Of a DNA stretch of 64,000 nt, positions 21,103-35,270 are shown in pieces. The stretch is from positions 62,880,656 through 62,944,655 of the forward strand of contig NC_090738.1 of assembly GCF_036898095.1 (NCBI RefSeq), in the 5' to 3' direction. Both the position numbers and the translations under genes were made by a program. Each line of letters begins with the position of its first letter. Within the stretch, counting starts at the first letter, position 1. Source of the DNA: Palaemon carinicauda. Taxonomy: Eukaryota; Arthropoda; Malacostraca; Decapoda; Palaemonidae. The notes under the pieces were generated by a model. That model had not been told where the DNA came from. It searched no databases and saw nothing but the letters and a program-made list of their open reading frames with translations.

Positions 21103-21982
21103 TGTTTTATGTTTAAAAATAGCCTCAGCATACAATAACATAATTAAATAGTTGAATCAAACACTTTTAATTCCAGAGAATTGAGTATAAAGACGTGAGT
21201 TTATTTTATACTACATACCATATTTAGATTTAATTCTAATTTGGTTTAATGTCCATGCTTGTCGCATGAAAATATATGTTTGTTTGGTCTATTTTGTTGT
21301 ATTAGATATGGTATGTGGAGAAAATGAAAAGGTAAAAGAATGGAAGTAAGTAACAAATTGAAGGGTGTAGAAATATTGGGACAGACCTAATCGTTGACCC
21401 ATACCTAAAGGCTCGTTTGTGCTGGGTCTTTCGTCTCCACACTGCCGTTCATACATTTCACCTGGTTTATTTAATGGTAAGAAGTTTCAAACTTTAATTT
21501 TAAGATATGAAGAGGAGGGAAGAAATAATATTTCCATAATAATTATTGTAATAGCGAATTTCACATAGAAAAATAACGATCATATTTCATACCAGCTTTA
21601 ATAATCTAATTGTTCTCACATATGTCGAAAAAAATTTAGTCACTTATATAGGACCCCCCACCCTCCCCAAAAAAAGCCTCTTATTCTTTTAACCTTTTTC
21701 AATATTACGTAGTTACTTGACATTTCCATGAAGCACATTAAGGCAAACCTGAAATGCCAATGCCGTCAGGAAGTATTAGTCATCGGGAAAAAGGTCAAGA
21801 AAAGTGAGAAAATAAAGACATAAACAGACATACACAGACACAGAGACATAGAGATAAGGAATTAGGATTTTTTGGATAAACAGACTTTCGTCACCTCCTT
21901 TAAAATTTACGTTTCTATTTTTTTCTTGGAAAAGAAAATATTTTACTTTGCCAAATTAGTGTAAAAAACACGATAATTAGAT

Positions 21983-21986
<4 letters not shown>

Positions 21987-22039
<53 letters not shown>
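21987..22039. repeat. (CT)n microsatellite
   Basis: Uninterrupted dinucleotide run. Confidence 0.95.
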
Positions 22040-22044
<5 letters not shown>

Positions 22045-23317
22045 CAGAACTTCAACGAAATTTTCCCCAGAAGTTGTAGATATTTTAATATTTATCTATA
22101 CTTTACGAATAAAAAATCTGATATTCCATATTTCAAAGCTACAACTCATTAGAATGTCAAATAATCTGAAATGCAATCATAATTCTATTCTTTATTTCAT
22201 CACATATTTCGATCATATTTTCAATTACGTTTCCAGTCATGTTTAATCCATAAACAAATGTAAATTATCTTTGGTCTGTCTTGAAGTATAAAATATAGTA
22301 AGTTTAGAATAAGATAAGATAAAATTGTAAATGGAAGAGATTGGGGAAGAACTAATTGTTGCTCTTTATCAAAACATTAAGATATGTCCAATTTTGTTCG
22401 CCAAACTCCTCTCTATACTATGAATAAACGAACAACTCTTGTACGCGTTCAAGAGCAATGTATATGGAAAATTGTGAGTTATTTTCTATGATATGAAACT
22501 TGCTTATTATAATATAGTTCTTTTTGCTTTGAACTTACTAAAAAGCAGGAGGTTTCGTGGACAAAATCAAGTTGTTCAGAAATTTAAGCAACATATAAAA
22601 GCATCTATATCTGACTTTCCTTTATATATTTGAATGAAATTTTATAATCAACTATATGTTAAGAATAAAAAGTTAAAAAAAAAACTTTAAAATTCATTAA
22701 AGGTTAAAAAATAAACCAGTTTCCAAACTACTCCTGTGAAATTTTAAACTTATGTTTCCACAAATTTTCTAAACTTCGTAACAATAATCTTTTAATCCGA
22801 TTTTATAAAAGACAGGAATTCCTAGTTGTGTATAAATTGAATCATATTCATATTTTTCTCTCATTTGCGTTGATTTTATGGATTTTAAGCTTTTGCATTC
22901 TTTTTTCTTTTCATAAGCAAAAGATTATTTGAAATATAAAAAAAAAAAACTTCAACACCAATAAAGATTAATTTTCCAGTCAATGATATGAGAATCATCA
23001 TTTTATCATTTAATACTTATACTAGCTCAAGAATTCATGGCAAAAATTCTTTCTGATTAAGGATAAAAGAATCGAGCCTTTGCATGTGGAAATATGCGTA
23101 AAACATATATTCTCGAGCGCTTAAATGTTTTATTTTAGGTGATGCTTGGGAACTATGGTACAAAAAGATTGTATAAACCGTTGAAAAAGTTTGGAAAACT
23201 TCAGTCATATTCCCTGATGACCTTGAATCTTTTTTTTTTTTTTTTTTTTTTTGGCTGATGACAATTACATGAACGTAACGGATTAAAGGTATACCCCATT
23301 CAATCTATTGTCAGTCG

Positions 23318-23319
<2 letters not shown>

Positions 23320-23411
<92 letters not shown>

Positions 23412-23412
23412 A
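23320..23412. repeat. (CT)n(GTA)n compound microsatellite
   Basis: A CT run of about 50 bp is joined without spacer to about 14 GTA/TAG trinucleotides. Confidence 0.95.
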
Positions 23413-24775
23413 TTATTTCATTGAAAATGCCCAAAACCTGTAGAATATATAAGTTTTGCAAGAATAATAAACAAAGGGATGTATTCTTAGCGATAGAAAT
23501 GTTTTCATTGTATATTACGTTAGGTAAAAGTATCTTGAGAATCTATTTTTGGATCAATTAGATTTCTTCAAGCATGTTTAGTCACTTTAGTAAAACGCTT
23601 GAAAGGTAAGACCGGAAAATAGTTCTTAAAAACGCCATTTATAGAACTTTAAACAAACCTTATTTATATTTTTTCATCTTAAAAAATTTATATTAAACAA
23701 TTTTATTTAATTAGGTGAATTAAAACAAGACGTTATATTCATAAAATAATATAAAGTATGAAGGAGACTTATAGTGATTATTTTTCAAATTGGGAATAAT
23801 AACAAATGTCATAAATCGGGCTTAACTAAACATAGTTATAATTGAAAATTTTATAAATGCCTTATTAAGAGCCTGTGAAAGTGGTTTATTGTATTGTGAC
23901 GAGCCGAGAGAAAGTTGTGACTCAAAGGCGGAATGAAACCAAATGAGTAACTTTATTACAGAACATCCGTTTATATATACAGTACATAGACTGCAGGCAA
24001 AAATGGCATGTAAGACATAACAGGCAATTTCGTGTTATCTGATTCTCTGGTAATATTTACCTCAAATCTTATATTACGTCTTTTATATATGAAGAGTTGA
24101 AACTGTTTAATTTTATCATTCTTAAGTACCAAAAAAGATTGAAAACTTTTGCGCATTTTTATTTCATATTTTACCAAAATCTTTTAAATCTATAAATGCT
24201 CTTACCCAGTTTTTATACTTTATAAAATAATTATCAGGACTCGAAAACTTTCCTGCGATTTCGTTCTTGAAAAAAAAAAAGTAATATAAAACTTCTTGCA
24301 CTTTATATGAGACAGCCGAATTGGTAATCAAGCTAATCAAACCTTGACATCAAAGTTATATACATACCTATATTCATGGAGACACAGACAGAGAAACACC
24401 TTCATAAATATTTTGAAGACTCAATCACTTTTCGCGCATTTCTCATACACCAGTTTTAATGTTACTGGCAGCTCACGTACGAGTATTGGTGTCAGAATAT
24501 ATTTCCCCACAAGGTTGTTAAAAAACATATCAAATAAATTAATCTCTTTTATTCCTTGTCAATCAACGGTTTTTAGAGTTTTTCAGAGCAAGAACTCACA
24601 ATATGACATCAAACTACATTAATCGCCATGAAATTAACTTAGCAAAAACACCAGGTTCAACGACAGCTGTAGATCCATCTCAATGTTTACAACTACCTCT
24701 TGATTTTTCACTCTTTTTATCGAAAAGTTTAGCAGATATTTGGATACTGAGAAAGTAAAAGGTTGTATCGAACAT

Positions 24776-25006
<231 letters not shown>

Positions 25007-25009
25007 GAT

Positions 25010-28000
25010 GGTATGATATATTTGAACAATTTAGTTTTGATCGTTTTAGATGTCATTTTGTGATATTATCAATATTAATCATTTGGTACAAATTTTTTTT
25101 TTCATTGAATATTATAAACCTTATGTTATAAGTTTAGATAATTTTCATTTATATTCGATTATCGTCCATTATAAGGATACTTATTTGATTTGCATAAACA
25201 ACGAACCATATTCGTCAATCAATCAATGGTTGCCTGATAACAGTTATTCTTGTCCAGATAGCTTCTCCTTCAATTACATATTGGTGTTGAGAATATCCAA
25301 AACTTACTTCATAATTTTTTTTTCTTTCAGTTATATTTAGAATGAAAGATAATCCAACTCTATAATATATACTTACCTAATATCTTATTGAAATATAATT
25401 TCCACGAGAATTTCAGAAGGCAAATATTTTCTTTTCTTTTGGTATTTAATGAAGAAAATCACAGCGACATTGTTAACCAAATTTTATATGTTATAATTAA
25501 TGCTATGGAAAGAAATATTGTTATAGAATATTAACAACTCACTAATTGGTTGAGTGATTTATTTGTTAAAGGCGAGGAAAAGAAATAAGAAAATATATAA
25601 ACTAAAAGAAAAGTAATTAGCAATTAAAATGAAATCATTCAAGATTAATAACCACTTTAGAATACTTTTAGACAGACTAAAAATAAGATAAAATAGTGTG
25701 CCCGTGAATACCATTAAGAAAGATAACTCTACTCCAAGACAGTGGAAGACCATGGTACAGAATCGTGGCACTACCCAAGACTAGCAAAAATCATTTTAAT
25801 TGTGAGTGTCATTCTCCTAGAAAATCCGTGTCCGTTAGCTAAAGAGTCTCTTCTAATCTTCCTAAGAGGGAAGTTGCCACCGTACAGTATTTAACCCCAT
25901 GAGCGAAGAAGAATTGTTTGACACTATCAGTGTTTTCAGGTGTATGAGGACAGAAGAACGTGGATAGAATAGAACAGACTATTTGGTGTATGTATAGGCA
26001 AAGGAAAAATTACTTGTAACCAGAAAGAAAACTGATCCAGTGTAATACCGACCAGTCAGTAGACATAATTACTCTCTATCGGTATTGTCCCAATGGGTGG
26101 CTGTTGCCCTGGTGAGCCTACTACCACCTACAGTTTCATTTAACATCAGAATTCTTATTTGTTTACCTCGTTTTGATCTCTTCTTGAGAGGATACATACG
26201 AAAATATTACTTGAATTTCTAGAAATTAAGTATTACAAATATATTTGCTGACCAAAATAGTCATCCGATGAACATCTCTATAGTGTGTCTCTCGTTGGAA
26301 TTTTTTTGTTTTTCGCATTTGTGTGTTAAGAAAGTCTGATAGTTTAGTTGCTTTACTTTAAGAAGACCCGATTAACTACAATCATGGCATATAACATCCA
26401 ACAAACAAAACGTCTTAGTTAATTGCCATGGCTTTCATAGTTAAGACGTGTGATATCTGTAGGTATTCGTATTTTGAGGCTATCAGATAATCTCTGAAGA
26501 TTATAGTGGGGCTCCTGATCAAGCAAATATGCTTCTTGGTGCATATTAAGCTTTGCCTTGTAGTGTGAAGTGTCCTAAGTAAGTCTTTGCCTTAGGTTTT
26601 CAGGAAGAAACTAAAAGTAAGGAAAAGTATAGTTACGTTGATAGAGATTATAAAGAAACTTTCCTACATGGTTCTCCTCTCCCATCCTTGAATTTTTCTG
26701 CTAGTGAACTACTGATATCATAAGTGAAGCCGCAGCCTTCAACATCTATTTACGGTAAATGAGGCGGATAACCTTAATATGTAACCTTTTCCCGTCATAA
26801 TAAGGGAAGTTAGGTGAGAGAGTGGGGTTGTCTCAGGGGGGCAAAGGCCCCCACACCCGTAAGAAAGGAATGAGGATATGCCACTAGGTTGGGTTAGGAG
26901 TGTGTACTTATGTTAGACAGCTTCCCTTATTTTATGCATTTTGTGTAATGCCCCAACAACAATTGTACCCAAATAATGTTGCTGCTCAGTGGATCTTATA
27001 ACTCAAAAAACTCATTTGCTACAGAAATAATGGTAAATTCGTAGAAAAACTAAAATTTCATATTCAAAATATTTTGCTTGTTCAAACTGTGATCGTACAC
27101 GCTATTCAACATATTATCTCCACCTAATTCAACGTAAATTAACTAACATGGAGTTAATCTGGCCTTGTGTATAACAAGGAAGGTAAAACAAGGCCGCTGA
27201 TATATAAGAAAATTATGAAGTAAAACTTACTCAAGAACTGGGTGAATCCGGAAGAATGGCTGCATCTGATGACCGAATGTTTCATTTTCAAATTCTGATG
27301 ATAGATGGCAGCAAATGGATATCAATAAACGGATATCAGAAGATTTAGAGCTGAATTCAGTATGAATTATCAATGCATGAAGATGAGAGGATTATGAAAG
27401 CTACGTTAATGAAGAAACATATATTCCCCGTTCTTCAAATATACATATAAATTGAAAAAAAAATACACATGTAACTATGGAGTTATATCTAATAATTGGA
27501 GATGAAAATATACGAGTTTTGGTTTACCTCTTTTTGTGTTTAGGACCACTTTACGTTCAAGTAAAAATTTTTGCTGTGGGTTGTTTGATTGTATGACAAT
27601 GAAAGTTAGCTGACAAGGTTTTTCTCTCCTTTCATTTATCGTTGAACTCTTTTTTTTTATCTTATTTTACGTATTGACATCCTTCACCTGAATCTTATTT
27701 CTTTATGGTACCCTGAAGAAGAATATACAAACCCACTAGGTACTAAAGCATTTTATTATTTCCTAATGACTTTTGCTGTATATGTCTGGGAGATATAAAA
27801 GATGCAGCAGTGAATAATCTATGTGATTGGAGGATTTTTTGGATAATGGTTGATTGTGCGAACTGTGCGCGTGTTTAATAAGGCAAGCTTAACCACATTA
27901 GCCATCTGAAGATCATAATGTAGGTAGTGACATCGTTAGGAATTATGTTATTGTAATTAATGTTGGGGAGGATATATTGGAGATGATTGATCAATTTTCC

Positions 28001-28526
28001 TATTGAATAGGAAAACTAACACTGGAAGAAAAAATCAATAATCTCTGTAAACCATGTAACACAAAAGTATTGTTTTTATGAAATTGCCATCATCTGGAGT
28101 CAAAATTGGTAAATTCTGTTTAATATTATATGCAAATGGAAAGTGAGAAAGAAAGAGACTGTTATATTATAAAAAAAAGCTTCAATTTATTCTCCTCATA
28201 ATTTACTATAACATAAAAACGATAATCAAATAAATATTCACAACCACAGATGGAAACTCAGCATACATAACATGAAGAGATAAAACGCTTTGAATAAGCC
28301 AAGAGATTCAAGAACCTTGAATGCGTGAAGCAAATGGTTCAGTTTTGTCTTAAGAATGAAAAGCGTAAATCAAGCAAACTTCCACCCTCCCCTATGCAAG
28401 ACACCTCACAGAAGGTCTGGAACAAAACAGTGTCTCTCAGACGAGAAAAAATTGAAAATACTTTGCCACCGCATTTTCATCAACATTTTCTACTCGGAAG
28501 AAAGTGGATTTCTCAATGTACCTACT

Positions 28527-28530
<4 letters not shown>
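25010..28530. repeat. Duplicated block X, copy 1
   Basis: Non-coding sequence whose parts recur in order at 43840-44805, 50390-54490 and from 63870 to the window end. Shared landmarks are TATATTTGAACAAT, CTTGTCCAGATAGCTTCTCC (25250), TATTTTGAGGCTATC (26470), CTCCTGATCAAGC (26512), a GGGGGGCAAAGGCCCCC hairpin (26836), the ACCGAATGTTTCATT stretch (27275) and ACCTCTTTTTGTGTTTAGGA (27525). It also contains the dispersed repeat near 25900-26135. Confidence 0.8.
25900..26135 (+). repeat. Dispersed SINE-like repeat, copy 1
   Basis: A ~230-bp segment (AAGAATTGTTTGACAC, AGGTGTATG.GGACAGA, GGTGTATGTATAGGCAAAG, GACCAGTCAG, GTGAGCCTACTA) also found at 42680-42890 and 62765-62975. In those copies it sits in block W; here it sits inside block X, so it moves independently. 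I see no clear pol III boxes. Confidence 0.65.
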
Positions 28531-28609
<79 letters not shown>

Positions 28610-28630
28610 TGTTGTCATTTTTATCATTAA

Positions 28631-28677
<47 letters not shown>
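28531..28677. repeat. (AG)n + (ATT)n microsatellites at X/Y junction
   Basis: (AG)n about 28531-28604 and (ATT)n about 28629-28677. The same GA-then-ATT pair occurs at 54496-54632, between the same flanks. Confidence 0.93.
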
Positions 28678-28678
<1 letters not shown>

Positions 28679-29809
28679 ATAGTCTTATATAATAGACTAT
28701 CACCCTAAACCTACCAATCCTGTATTCAACTGCAATCAGATAATTTCCATGAGACTTATAAAGAGAATACTCATAATGACATTCACTGATATATTCAGAT
28801 ATATTCCACCATTTATAGACCAATTGAAGAAAATTAGTATTTAAAATGATTTGGTTGACTTCTATGTTTCCAAAGATGATCAACCAAAGAATAATATAAG
28901 GTAGATATTAATCAATTACCATATTTATAACACATGAACTAATTTACATTGTGCTTTACGTGGTTGAAGCAAGAGCTGAATCTTAAAATCGATTATCTTA
29001 AGAGATGATCTGAGGAAGATCAGGTTTAGGTCCTGCCTTGAATCTTAGCATTTAAAACGGCACGCCAGATATTGGTGTGATGTTTTGTACCGTTGGATGT
29101 TTTGTTCAATGATTTCATTTTGTTTATTTCTCCACATGTGGTATAGTATTTCCTTTTTTCCTTTCAACCATAAACGGTTAACTTCCATTAATATCTATTT
29201 TCTATTCCTTATTCATGTGTTTGATGTTATTTTAACCATAATTATATATTTATCTTCACTTCAACTGCTTCTCTTAACTTTTATATATACCATACTTCTT
29301 CATAATTCAAAGATATATTTTCCTATTTGAATGGTTGTGAAAAATACGAGATATCTTTGAGTAAACTATGAAAGTTAGTCATATTTCGGATTATTTATGT
29401 AGGAAATGAACTGCAATCAAAAGGATGAGTAATATTATATATCTTTAATTGTAGACTTTGATAAAAGGGAATATGTGAATAAAGATGCAATCTATTATAT
29501 TGACGGGAAATGATAATAAACCTATGATACAGAAATGAATATTAGGTTCAATGAATTAAAAAAGATTAAGTTTGTGAAAACAAATAAATCTAACTATTTT
29601 AACTGATCAAATGTATTCAAAATGATTTGACAAAAACGCAGGAGTGAGTCAAATCATGCTTCCAATTTCCTACCCACTTCCAATCTTTGTCTCTTCTCGA
29701 AGCTAAAACACAACAAAAAATCCCTTTACTGGAAACAGAAAAAAAAAAATCTTATCGCCGTCCATTTTTGTCAGGAAATATTTTGCAATCAAAATGGCCC
29801 ATTAGGGTT
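28678..29809. repeat. Duplicated block Y, copy 1
   Basis: Non-coding; closely matches 54633-55744 and, more distantly, the Y' blocks at 34675, 38230, 41803 and 61890. Shared words include ATATATTCAGATATATTCCA, the GCAGGAG.GAGTCAA segment and CGAAGCTAAAACA just before the 95-bp array. Confidence 0.8.
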
Positions 29810-32726
29810 TCCTTGTGGACGTCGACTGCCTTCTTTAGGGGGAATAGAAGTCTCTGCTTTGGCACATCTTTCAGAGCTTTCCCTCAACCCTAGGAACAAT
29901 GTTGAGGCAGCAGACATGGACTGCCTTCATTGGAGGGAATAGAAGTGTCTGCTTTGGTACATCTTTCAGGGTTTTCCATCAGTCCTTGGAACAAAGTTAA
30001 AAATACAGCAGACGTCGATTGCTTTCTTTGGAGGAAATAAAAGTCTCTGCTTTGGCACATCTTTCAGGGTTTTCTTTCAAACCTAGGATCAATCTTAAAA
30101 AGACATTAGACGTCGACTGCTTTCTTTGGAGGGAATAGAAGTCTCTACTTTGGCATATCTTTCAGGGCTTTCCTTCAACCCTAGGAACAATGTTCAGACA
30201 GCAGACGTGGACAGCTTTCTTTGGAGTGTATAGAAATTTCTGCTTTGGTACATCTTTCAGGGCTTTCTATCAACCCTAGGAACAATGTTAAGACAGCAGA
30301 CGTGGACAGCTTTCTTTGGAGGGAATAGAAGTCTCTGTTTTGGTACATCTTTCAGGGCTTTCCTTTAACCCTATGAACAATATTAAGATAGTAGACGTCG
30401 ACTGCTTTCTTTGGAGGGAATAGAAGTCTCTGCTTTGGCACATCTTTCAGGGGTTTCCTCCAACACTAGGAACAGTCTTAAGACAGCAGACGTCGACTGC
30501 TTACTTTTGAGGGAATAGATGTCTATGCTTTGGCACATCTTTCAGAGCTTTCCCTCAACCCTAGGAACAATGTTGAGGCAGCAGACATGGACTGCCTTCA
30601 TTGGAGGAAATAAAAGTCTCTGCTTTGGTAAATCTTTCAGGGTTTTCCTTCAATCCTTGGAACAAAGTTAAAAATACAGCAAACGTCGACTACTTTCTTT
30701 GGAGGGAATAAAAGTCTCTGCTTTGGCACATCTTTCAGGGCTTTCCTTCAACCCTAGGATCAATCTTAAAAAGACATTAGACGTCGACTGCTTTCTTTGT
30801 AGGGAATAGAAGTCTCTACTTTGGCACATCTTTCAGGGCTTTCCTAAAACCCTAGGAACAATGTTAAGACAGCACACGTGGACTGCCTTCATTGGAGGGA
30901 ATAGAAGTCTCTGCTTTGATACATCTTTCAGGGCTTTTCTTCAACACTAGGAACAATCTTAAGACAGCAGACGTGGACTGCCTTCATTGGAGGCAATAGA
31001 AGTGTGCTTTGGTACATCTTTCAGGGGTTTCCTTCAACCCAAGGAACAATGTTAAGACAGCAGACATGGACTGCTTTCTTTGGAGGGTATAGAAATATCT
31101 GCTTTGGTACATCTTTCAGGGCTTTCTATCAACCATAGGAACAATGTTAAGACAGCACACGTGGACAGCTTTCTTTGGAGGGAATAGAAGTCTCTGCTTT
31201 GGTACATCTTTCAGGGCTTTCCTTCAACCCTAGGAACAATGTTAAAACAACAGACATTGACTGCTTTCTTAGGAGGGAATAGAAATCTCTGCTTTGTCGC
31301 TTCTTTCAGGGCTTTTGTTCAATCCTAGGATCAATCTTAAGACAGCAGACGTGGATTGCTATTTTTCGAGGGAATCGATGTCTCTGCTTTGGTACATCTT
31401 CCAGGGCTTTCCTTCAACACCAGGAACAATGTTAAGACAGCAGACGTGGACTGCCTTCAATGGAGGGAATAGAAGTCTCTGCTTTGGTACATCTTTCAGG
31501 GCTTTCCTTCAACCCTAGGAACAATATTAAGATAGTAGACGTCGACTGCTTTCTTTGGAGGGAATAGAAGCCTCAGCTTTGGCACATTATTCAGGGCTTT
31601 CCTTCAACCCTAGGAAAAATATTAAGATAGTAGACGTTGACTGCTTTCTTTGGAGGGAATAGAAGTCTCTGCTTTGGCACATCTTTCAGGGGTCTCCTTC
31701 AACACTAGGAACATTGTTAAGAAGACAGCCGACGTCGACAGCCTTCTTTGGAGGGAATAGAAGTCTCTGCTTTGGTACATCTTTCAAGGCTTTTATTCAA
31801 CCCTAGGAACAATGTTAAGACAGCAGACGTGGACTGCCTTCATTGGAGGGAATAGAAGCCTCTACTTTGGCCCATCTTTCAGGACTTTCCTTCAACCCGA
31901 GGAACAATGTTAAGACAGCAGACGTGAACTGCTTTCATTTGAGGGAATAGAAGCCTCTGCTTTGGCGCATCTTTCAGGGCTTTCCTTCAACCCTAGGAAA
32001 AATATTAAGAAAGTAGACGTTGACTGCTTCCTTTGGAGGGAATTGAAGTCTCTGCTTTGGCACATCTTTCAGGAGTCTCCTTCAACACTAGGAACATTGT
32101 TAAGAAGACAGCAGACGTCGAAAGCCTTCTTTGGAGGGAATAGAAGTCTCTGCTTTGGTACATCTTTCAAGGCTTTCATTTAACCCTAGGAACAATGTTA
32201 AGACAGCAGACGTGGACTGCCTTCATTGGAGGGAATAGAAGCCTCTACTTTGGCCCATCTTTCAGGACTTTCCTTCAACCCGAGGAACAATGTTAAGACA
32301 ACAGGCGTGAACTGCTTTCATTTGAGGGAGTAGAAGCCTCTGCTTTGGCGCATCTTTCAGGGCTTTGCTTCAACACTATGAACAATATTAGGACAGCAGA
32401 CGTGGACTGTTTTCTTTGGAGGGAATAGAAGTCTCTCCTTTGGCACATTTTTCAGAGCTTTTCTTTAACCCTAGGAACAATGTTAAGACAGCAGACGTGG
32501 ACTGCCTTCTTTAGTGGGAATAGAAGCCGCTGCTTTGGCATATCTTTCAGGGCTTTCCTTCAACCCTAGGAACAATGTTAAGACAGCAGACGTGGACTGC
32601 CTTAATTGGAGGGAATAGAAACCTCTGCTTTGGCACATCTTTCAGTGCTTTCCTTCAACCCTAGGACCAATGTTAAGACAGCAGACGTGGACTGCCTTCT
32701 TTAGAGGGAATAGAAACCTCTGCTTA
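29810..32726. repeat. 95-bp minisatellite array 1 (~31 units)
   Basis: Head-to-tail units of 95 bp with landmarks GGAGGGAATAGAAGTCTCTG, CTTTGG(T/C)ACATCTTTCAGG, TTTCCTTCAACCCTAGGAAC and AATGTTAAGACAGCAGACGT. Units differ by a few percent to about 15%; some have TTAAGAAGACAGC or TTAAAAATACAGC variants. A four-unit (~378-bp) higher-order repeat is visible: 31740-31990 recurs at about 32117-32367. Ninety-five is not a multiple of three, so any reading frame cycles through three frames and it is not coding. Confidence 0.93.
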
Positions 32727-33235
32727 ATTTTTTCTTCTTTTCTATTCCAAGTTTGCAAAATTATCAGTCATAAAGACCAACCTACACACATATATTTATG
32801 TATAAATACATATATACATACATACATACATACATAAATGTATATAAATATATTACTACGCCCGCAGAGTTGGGATTTGTTTAAGGACTCGCAGCGTGAA
32901 CAATAGGTTACAATATAAGGGATGTTAAGGTCGCCATCTGACAATAAGACAATAATTACCGACAGAAATATAATTTCAAAAATAATTTTCTAACTAATAA
33001 TGTACAAAGGAAACACAACAAATATGGTAATCCTTATAAATGATGCCCCACGAAGTTTCCCAATCCCATCTCCTAGAGAGGTAAAATTAATTACCATTTA
33101 TGAAGCGATCACTTATGCAAATTACTGATATAAGATAAGGGTACCATGGAGTCTTGTGTTTATAACTATTGGGCGGTAACCAATAACATAAGGATAACTT
33201 AAACTTAAAGCACTATCACATGGAGATTAATATTG

Positions 33236-33550
33236 TCACAGGGTGAGATTATTAAGGTTAGGAACAAACGGCACATGTGGTTGGGACGTAAGGATTGGAC
33301 AAAATTGAGGAGGGTTAGGTGGGTTGGATCTTTTTTCAAGAATAAAAGGAGAGTGGGATAGGATAAAAAAGAGAGGAGGAAGGCTGGGTAAGGATTGATA
33401 GTATATGAGGTTCGCATACAGACACCTTACTTTCATAAGAGGACGTTGTCGCCTCCCCTGAGAAGACATCTTACTCCCGTGAAGGAGGAAGAGCGAAGAA
33501 CGTGTATTACTCCTTTTAAAAATCTGTGAAATGAAGTTAACTTTTTTCAA
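33236..33550 (-). other. Conserved small ORF in block Z, hypothetical
   Basis: A 104-residue minus-strand frame starting MKKVN.ISQIFKRSNTRSS. Versions exist at 36782-37096 (104 residues), 40382-40651 (89) and 60496-60777 (93). In the diverged 60-kb copy a 12-nt insertion keeps the frame. No domain, signal peptide or cysteine pattern is evident and the C-terminus varies, so chance openness is the simplest reading. Confidence 0.2.
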
Positions 33551-33879
33551 TGGCCGGGTAAACCGCGTATTAAAAGAACAAAGTTAGGATGAAAGGAGCT
33601 ACTTAAGACCCAACTTTTTTCTTTTTTACTTCTACAGCTCTAGGAAGGGAAGAGAACTTTCTGCATCTAACTTTGAATAAAAAGTATTCAGGAATTTCTC
33701 TTTTACTTCGTTTTAAGATCAAGAAATTCTGATGAAAGAGGAAAGTTGAAAGTTTTGGTGAGTAACTGGACTTTTAATTCAAATTTAGAAATGGAAAATA
33801 CACTCTCATATGATGTTTGGTCATCTATGAATGGTTTTTATTCTTATATACATCAATAAAAATATAACGTAATTGCAAA

Positions 33880-34230
33880 ACACACACACATGAATAATAA
33901 ACTTAAAGATTTTAAGGTCGATCATGAATTTCACAGACTAATGTCCTAGAAACTCACCATATATGCATATGATCGGGCCCAACCCCTCTACCCCACAAGC
34001 TAGGAAAAGGGAAAGCTAGGTAATGCTTGTTAATGACTCAGTAGATAGATCAATGGCTGTTAAGGACTCAGCAAGTAGACCAATATGCTCCTCAAAACCA
34101 ATCACATCTCTTGCTCACAAAGAGGGTTAGATTTCAGACACCAATAAAAACTCTCGGGGTTTAGAGGGTCTCGAACCCATGTGCAACAGACTGTCTGGCA
34201 GGAACGTTTCCAATAGGCTACTATAACCTT
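33880..34230 (-). mobile_element. tRNA-derived SINE in block Z, copy 1
   Basis: On the minus strand the head has an A box TAGCCTATTGG (34210-34220) and a perfect B box GGTTCGAGACC (34167-34177). The body of about 270 bp runs leftward and ends at a (TG)n tract at 33881-33890. The A-to-B spacing fits a type 2 pol III promoter. It was present before the block duplicated, since every Z copy has it. Confidence 0.75.
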
Positions 34231-34586
34231 AAAACCAATCTAATATAAATCTTTAATGAACATAATTTGTACCACTAATTATGGTTAACAGGATTGTTTT
34301 GGTAAGTACTTCAGAGACTTTTACCTCCCACAAGGTGAACAGATTTATCACTTTTGAATCACAAATTTGTTATTTGAATAATTAATATAATATATATTTC
34401 TAGATATGGGGTCAAATCAAAATTACATAATTTGGGTGTTCTTTCATTCAGTGAATTCTCTTGAACCAGTATTATGTTAATTCACTGTAATCAATTATGC
34501 AAGTGCCCTTCAGTATGAGTAAAACTGCATTAACATTCTGATGCATGAATTTATAAAGTGTTTTTTTTTCTTACAGATGTTTCGTG

Positions 34587-34587
<1 letters not shown>

Positions 34588-34625
<38 letters not shown>

Positions 34626-34629
34626 ATTA

Positions 34630-34674
<45 letters not shown>
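34588..34674. repeat. (TTA)n microsatellite, Z/Y' junction 1
   Basis: ATT/TTA run with two imperfect units, following GATGTTTCGTGG. Confidence 0.95.
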
Positions 34675-34676
<2 letters not shown>

Positions 34677-35270
34677 TATGCTTAGAAATTTACATAAAAT
34701 CAGCCTTAAAGGACATTTTATCTTCCAAATATAATCTTGTATTTATCTGAAATCAGCTAAGTTCATTGAAACTCGTAATGAGAATACCCATAGAGAGACT
34801 CCCTAATATATACAGATATATTCCATCACTTACGGCCACCAAATCTTTTAAAAAGGCCTATAGATTTCTCTCTACCTTAGTTGGGATCCCATATCGAAAT
34901 CTACTTCCCTTTGAGATCAGAAAACTTTTACAACTTATCACATGAAATTGGTCTTTGGACCTTCGTTGCGAATCCATTTGAAGAACATTACGCTTTGAAT
35001 CTATATGTTTTCTTGGTTTCACACATTATTGGAAAAACATGAAATTCTAACTTTTTGAATCATAGAAATATATTCAAAAGATTTTGACAAGAAAGCAGGA
35101 GCGAGTCAATACAAGTTTCCAGTTTCATACCACTCAAAATCCTTGTCAGTTTTCGAAGCTAAAACAACAAGTACATTTACCAAAATCGGAAAGAAAAAAA
35201 TCTCATCGCCATCCATTTTTGCCGGGAAATATTTTGGACACCAAAATGGCCCATTCCGTTTTCCTGGCGG
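34675..35270. repeat. Duplicated block Y', copy 1
   Basis: Non-coding; near-identical to 38230-38825 and 41803-42400, more diverged at 61890-62490. Leads into a 95-bp array. Confidence 0.9.

Larger units (their letters stand above)
20530..24775. other. Long non-coding stretch with microsatellites
   Basis: No gene-like frame is apparent. It contains (CT)n at 21048-21099, (CT)n at 21987-22039, a T tract at 23230-23252, (CT)n at 23320-23369 joined to (GTA)n at 23370-23412. The rest is A/T-rich unique-looking sequence. Confidence 0.6.
32727..34587. repeat. Duplicated block Z, copy 1
   Basis: Starts TTAATTTTTTCTTC right after the last array unit. It contains a small CATA microsatellite (about 32815-32835), a weak conserved minus-strand frame and a minus-strand SINE, and ends at a TTA microsatellite. 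Near-identical to 36267-38134 and 39823-41689; more diverged at 59894-61815. Confidence 0.9.

Noticed and set aside
24344..24622. 92-codon plus-strand frame and similar ones (25050-25340, 25559-25771, 29085-29330)
   Set aside because: A/T-rich chance frames, Phe/Ile/Tyr-rich, no domain and not conserved in paralogous block copies.
29810..32726. CRISPR-like array
   Set aside because: Eukaryotic context, no repeat/spacer alternation; whole units are repeated, with no unique spacers.
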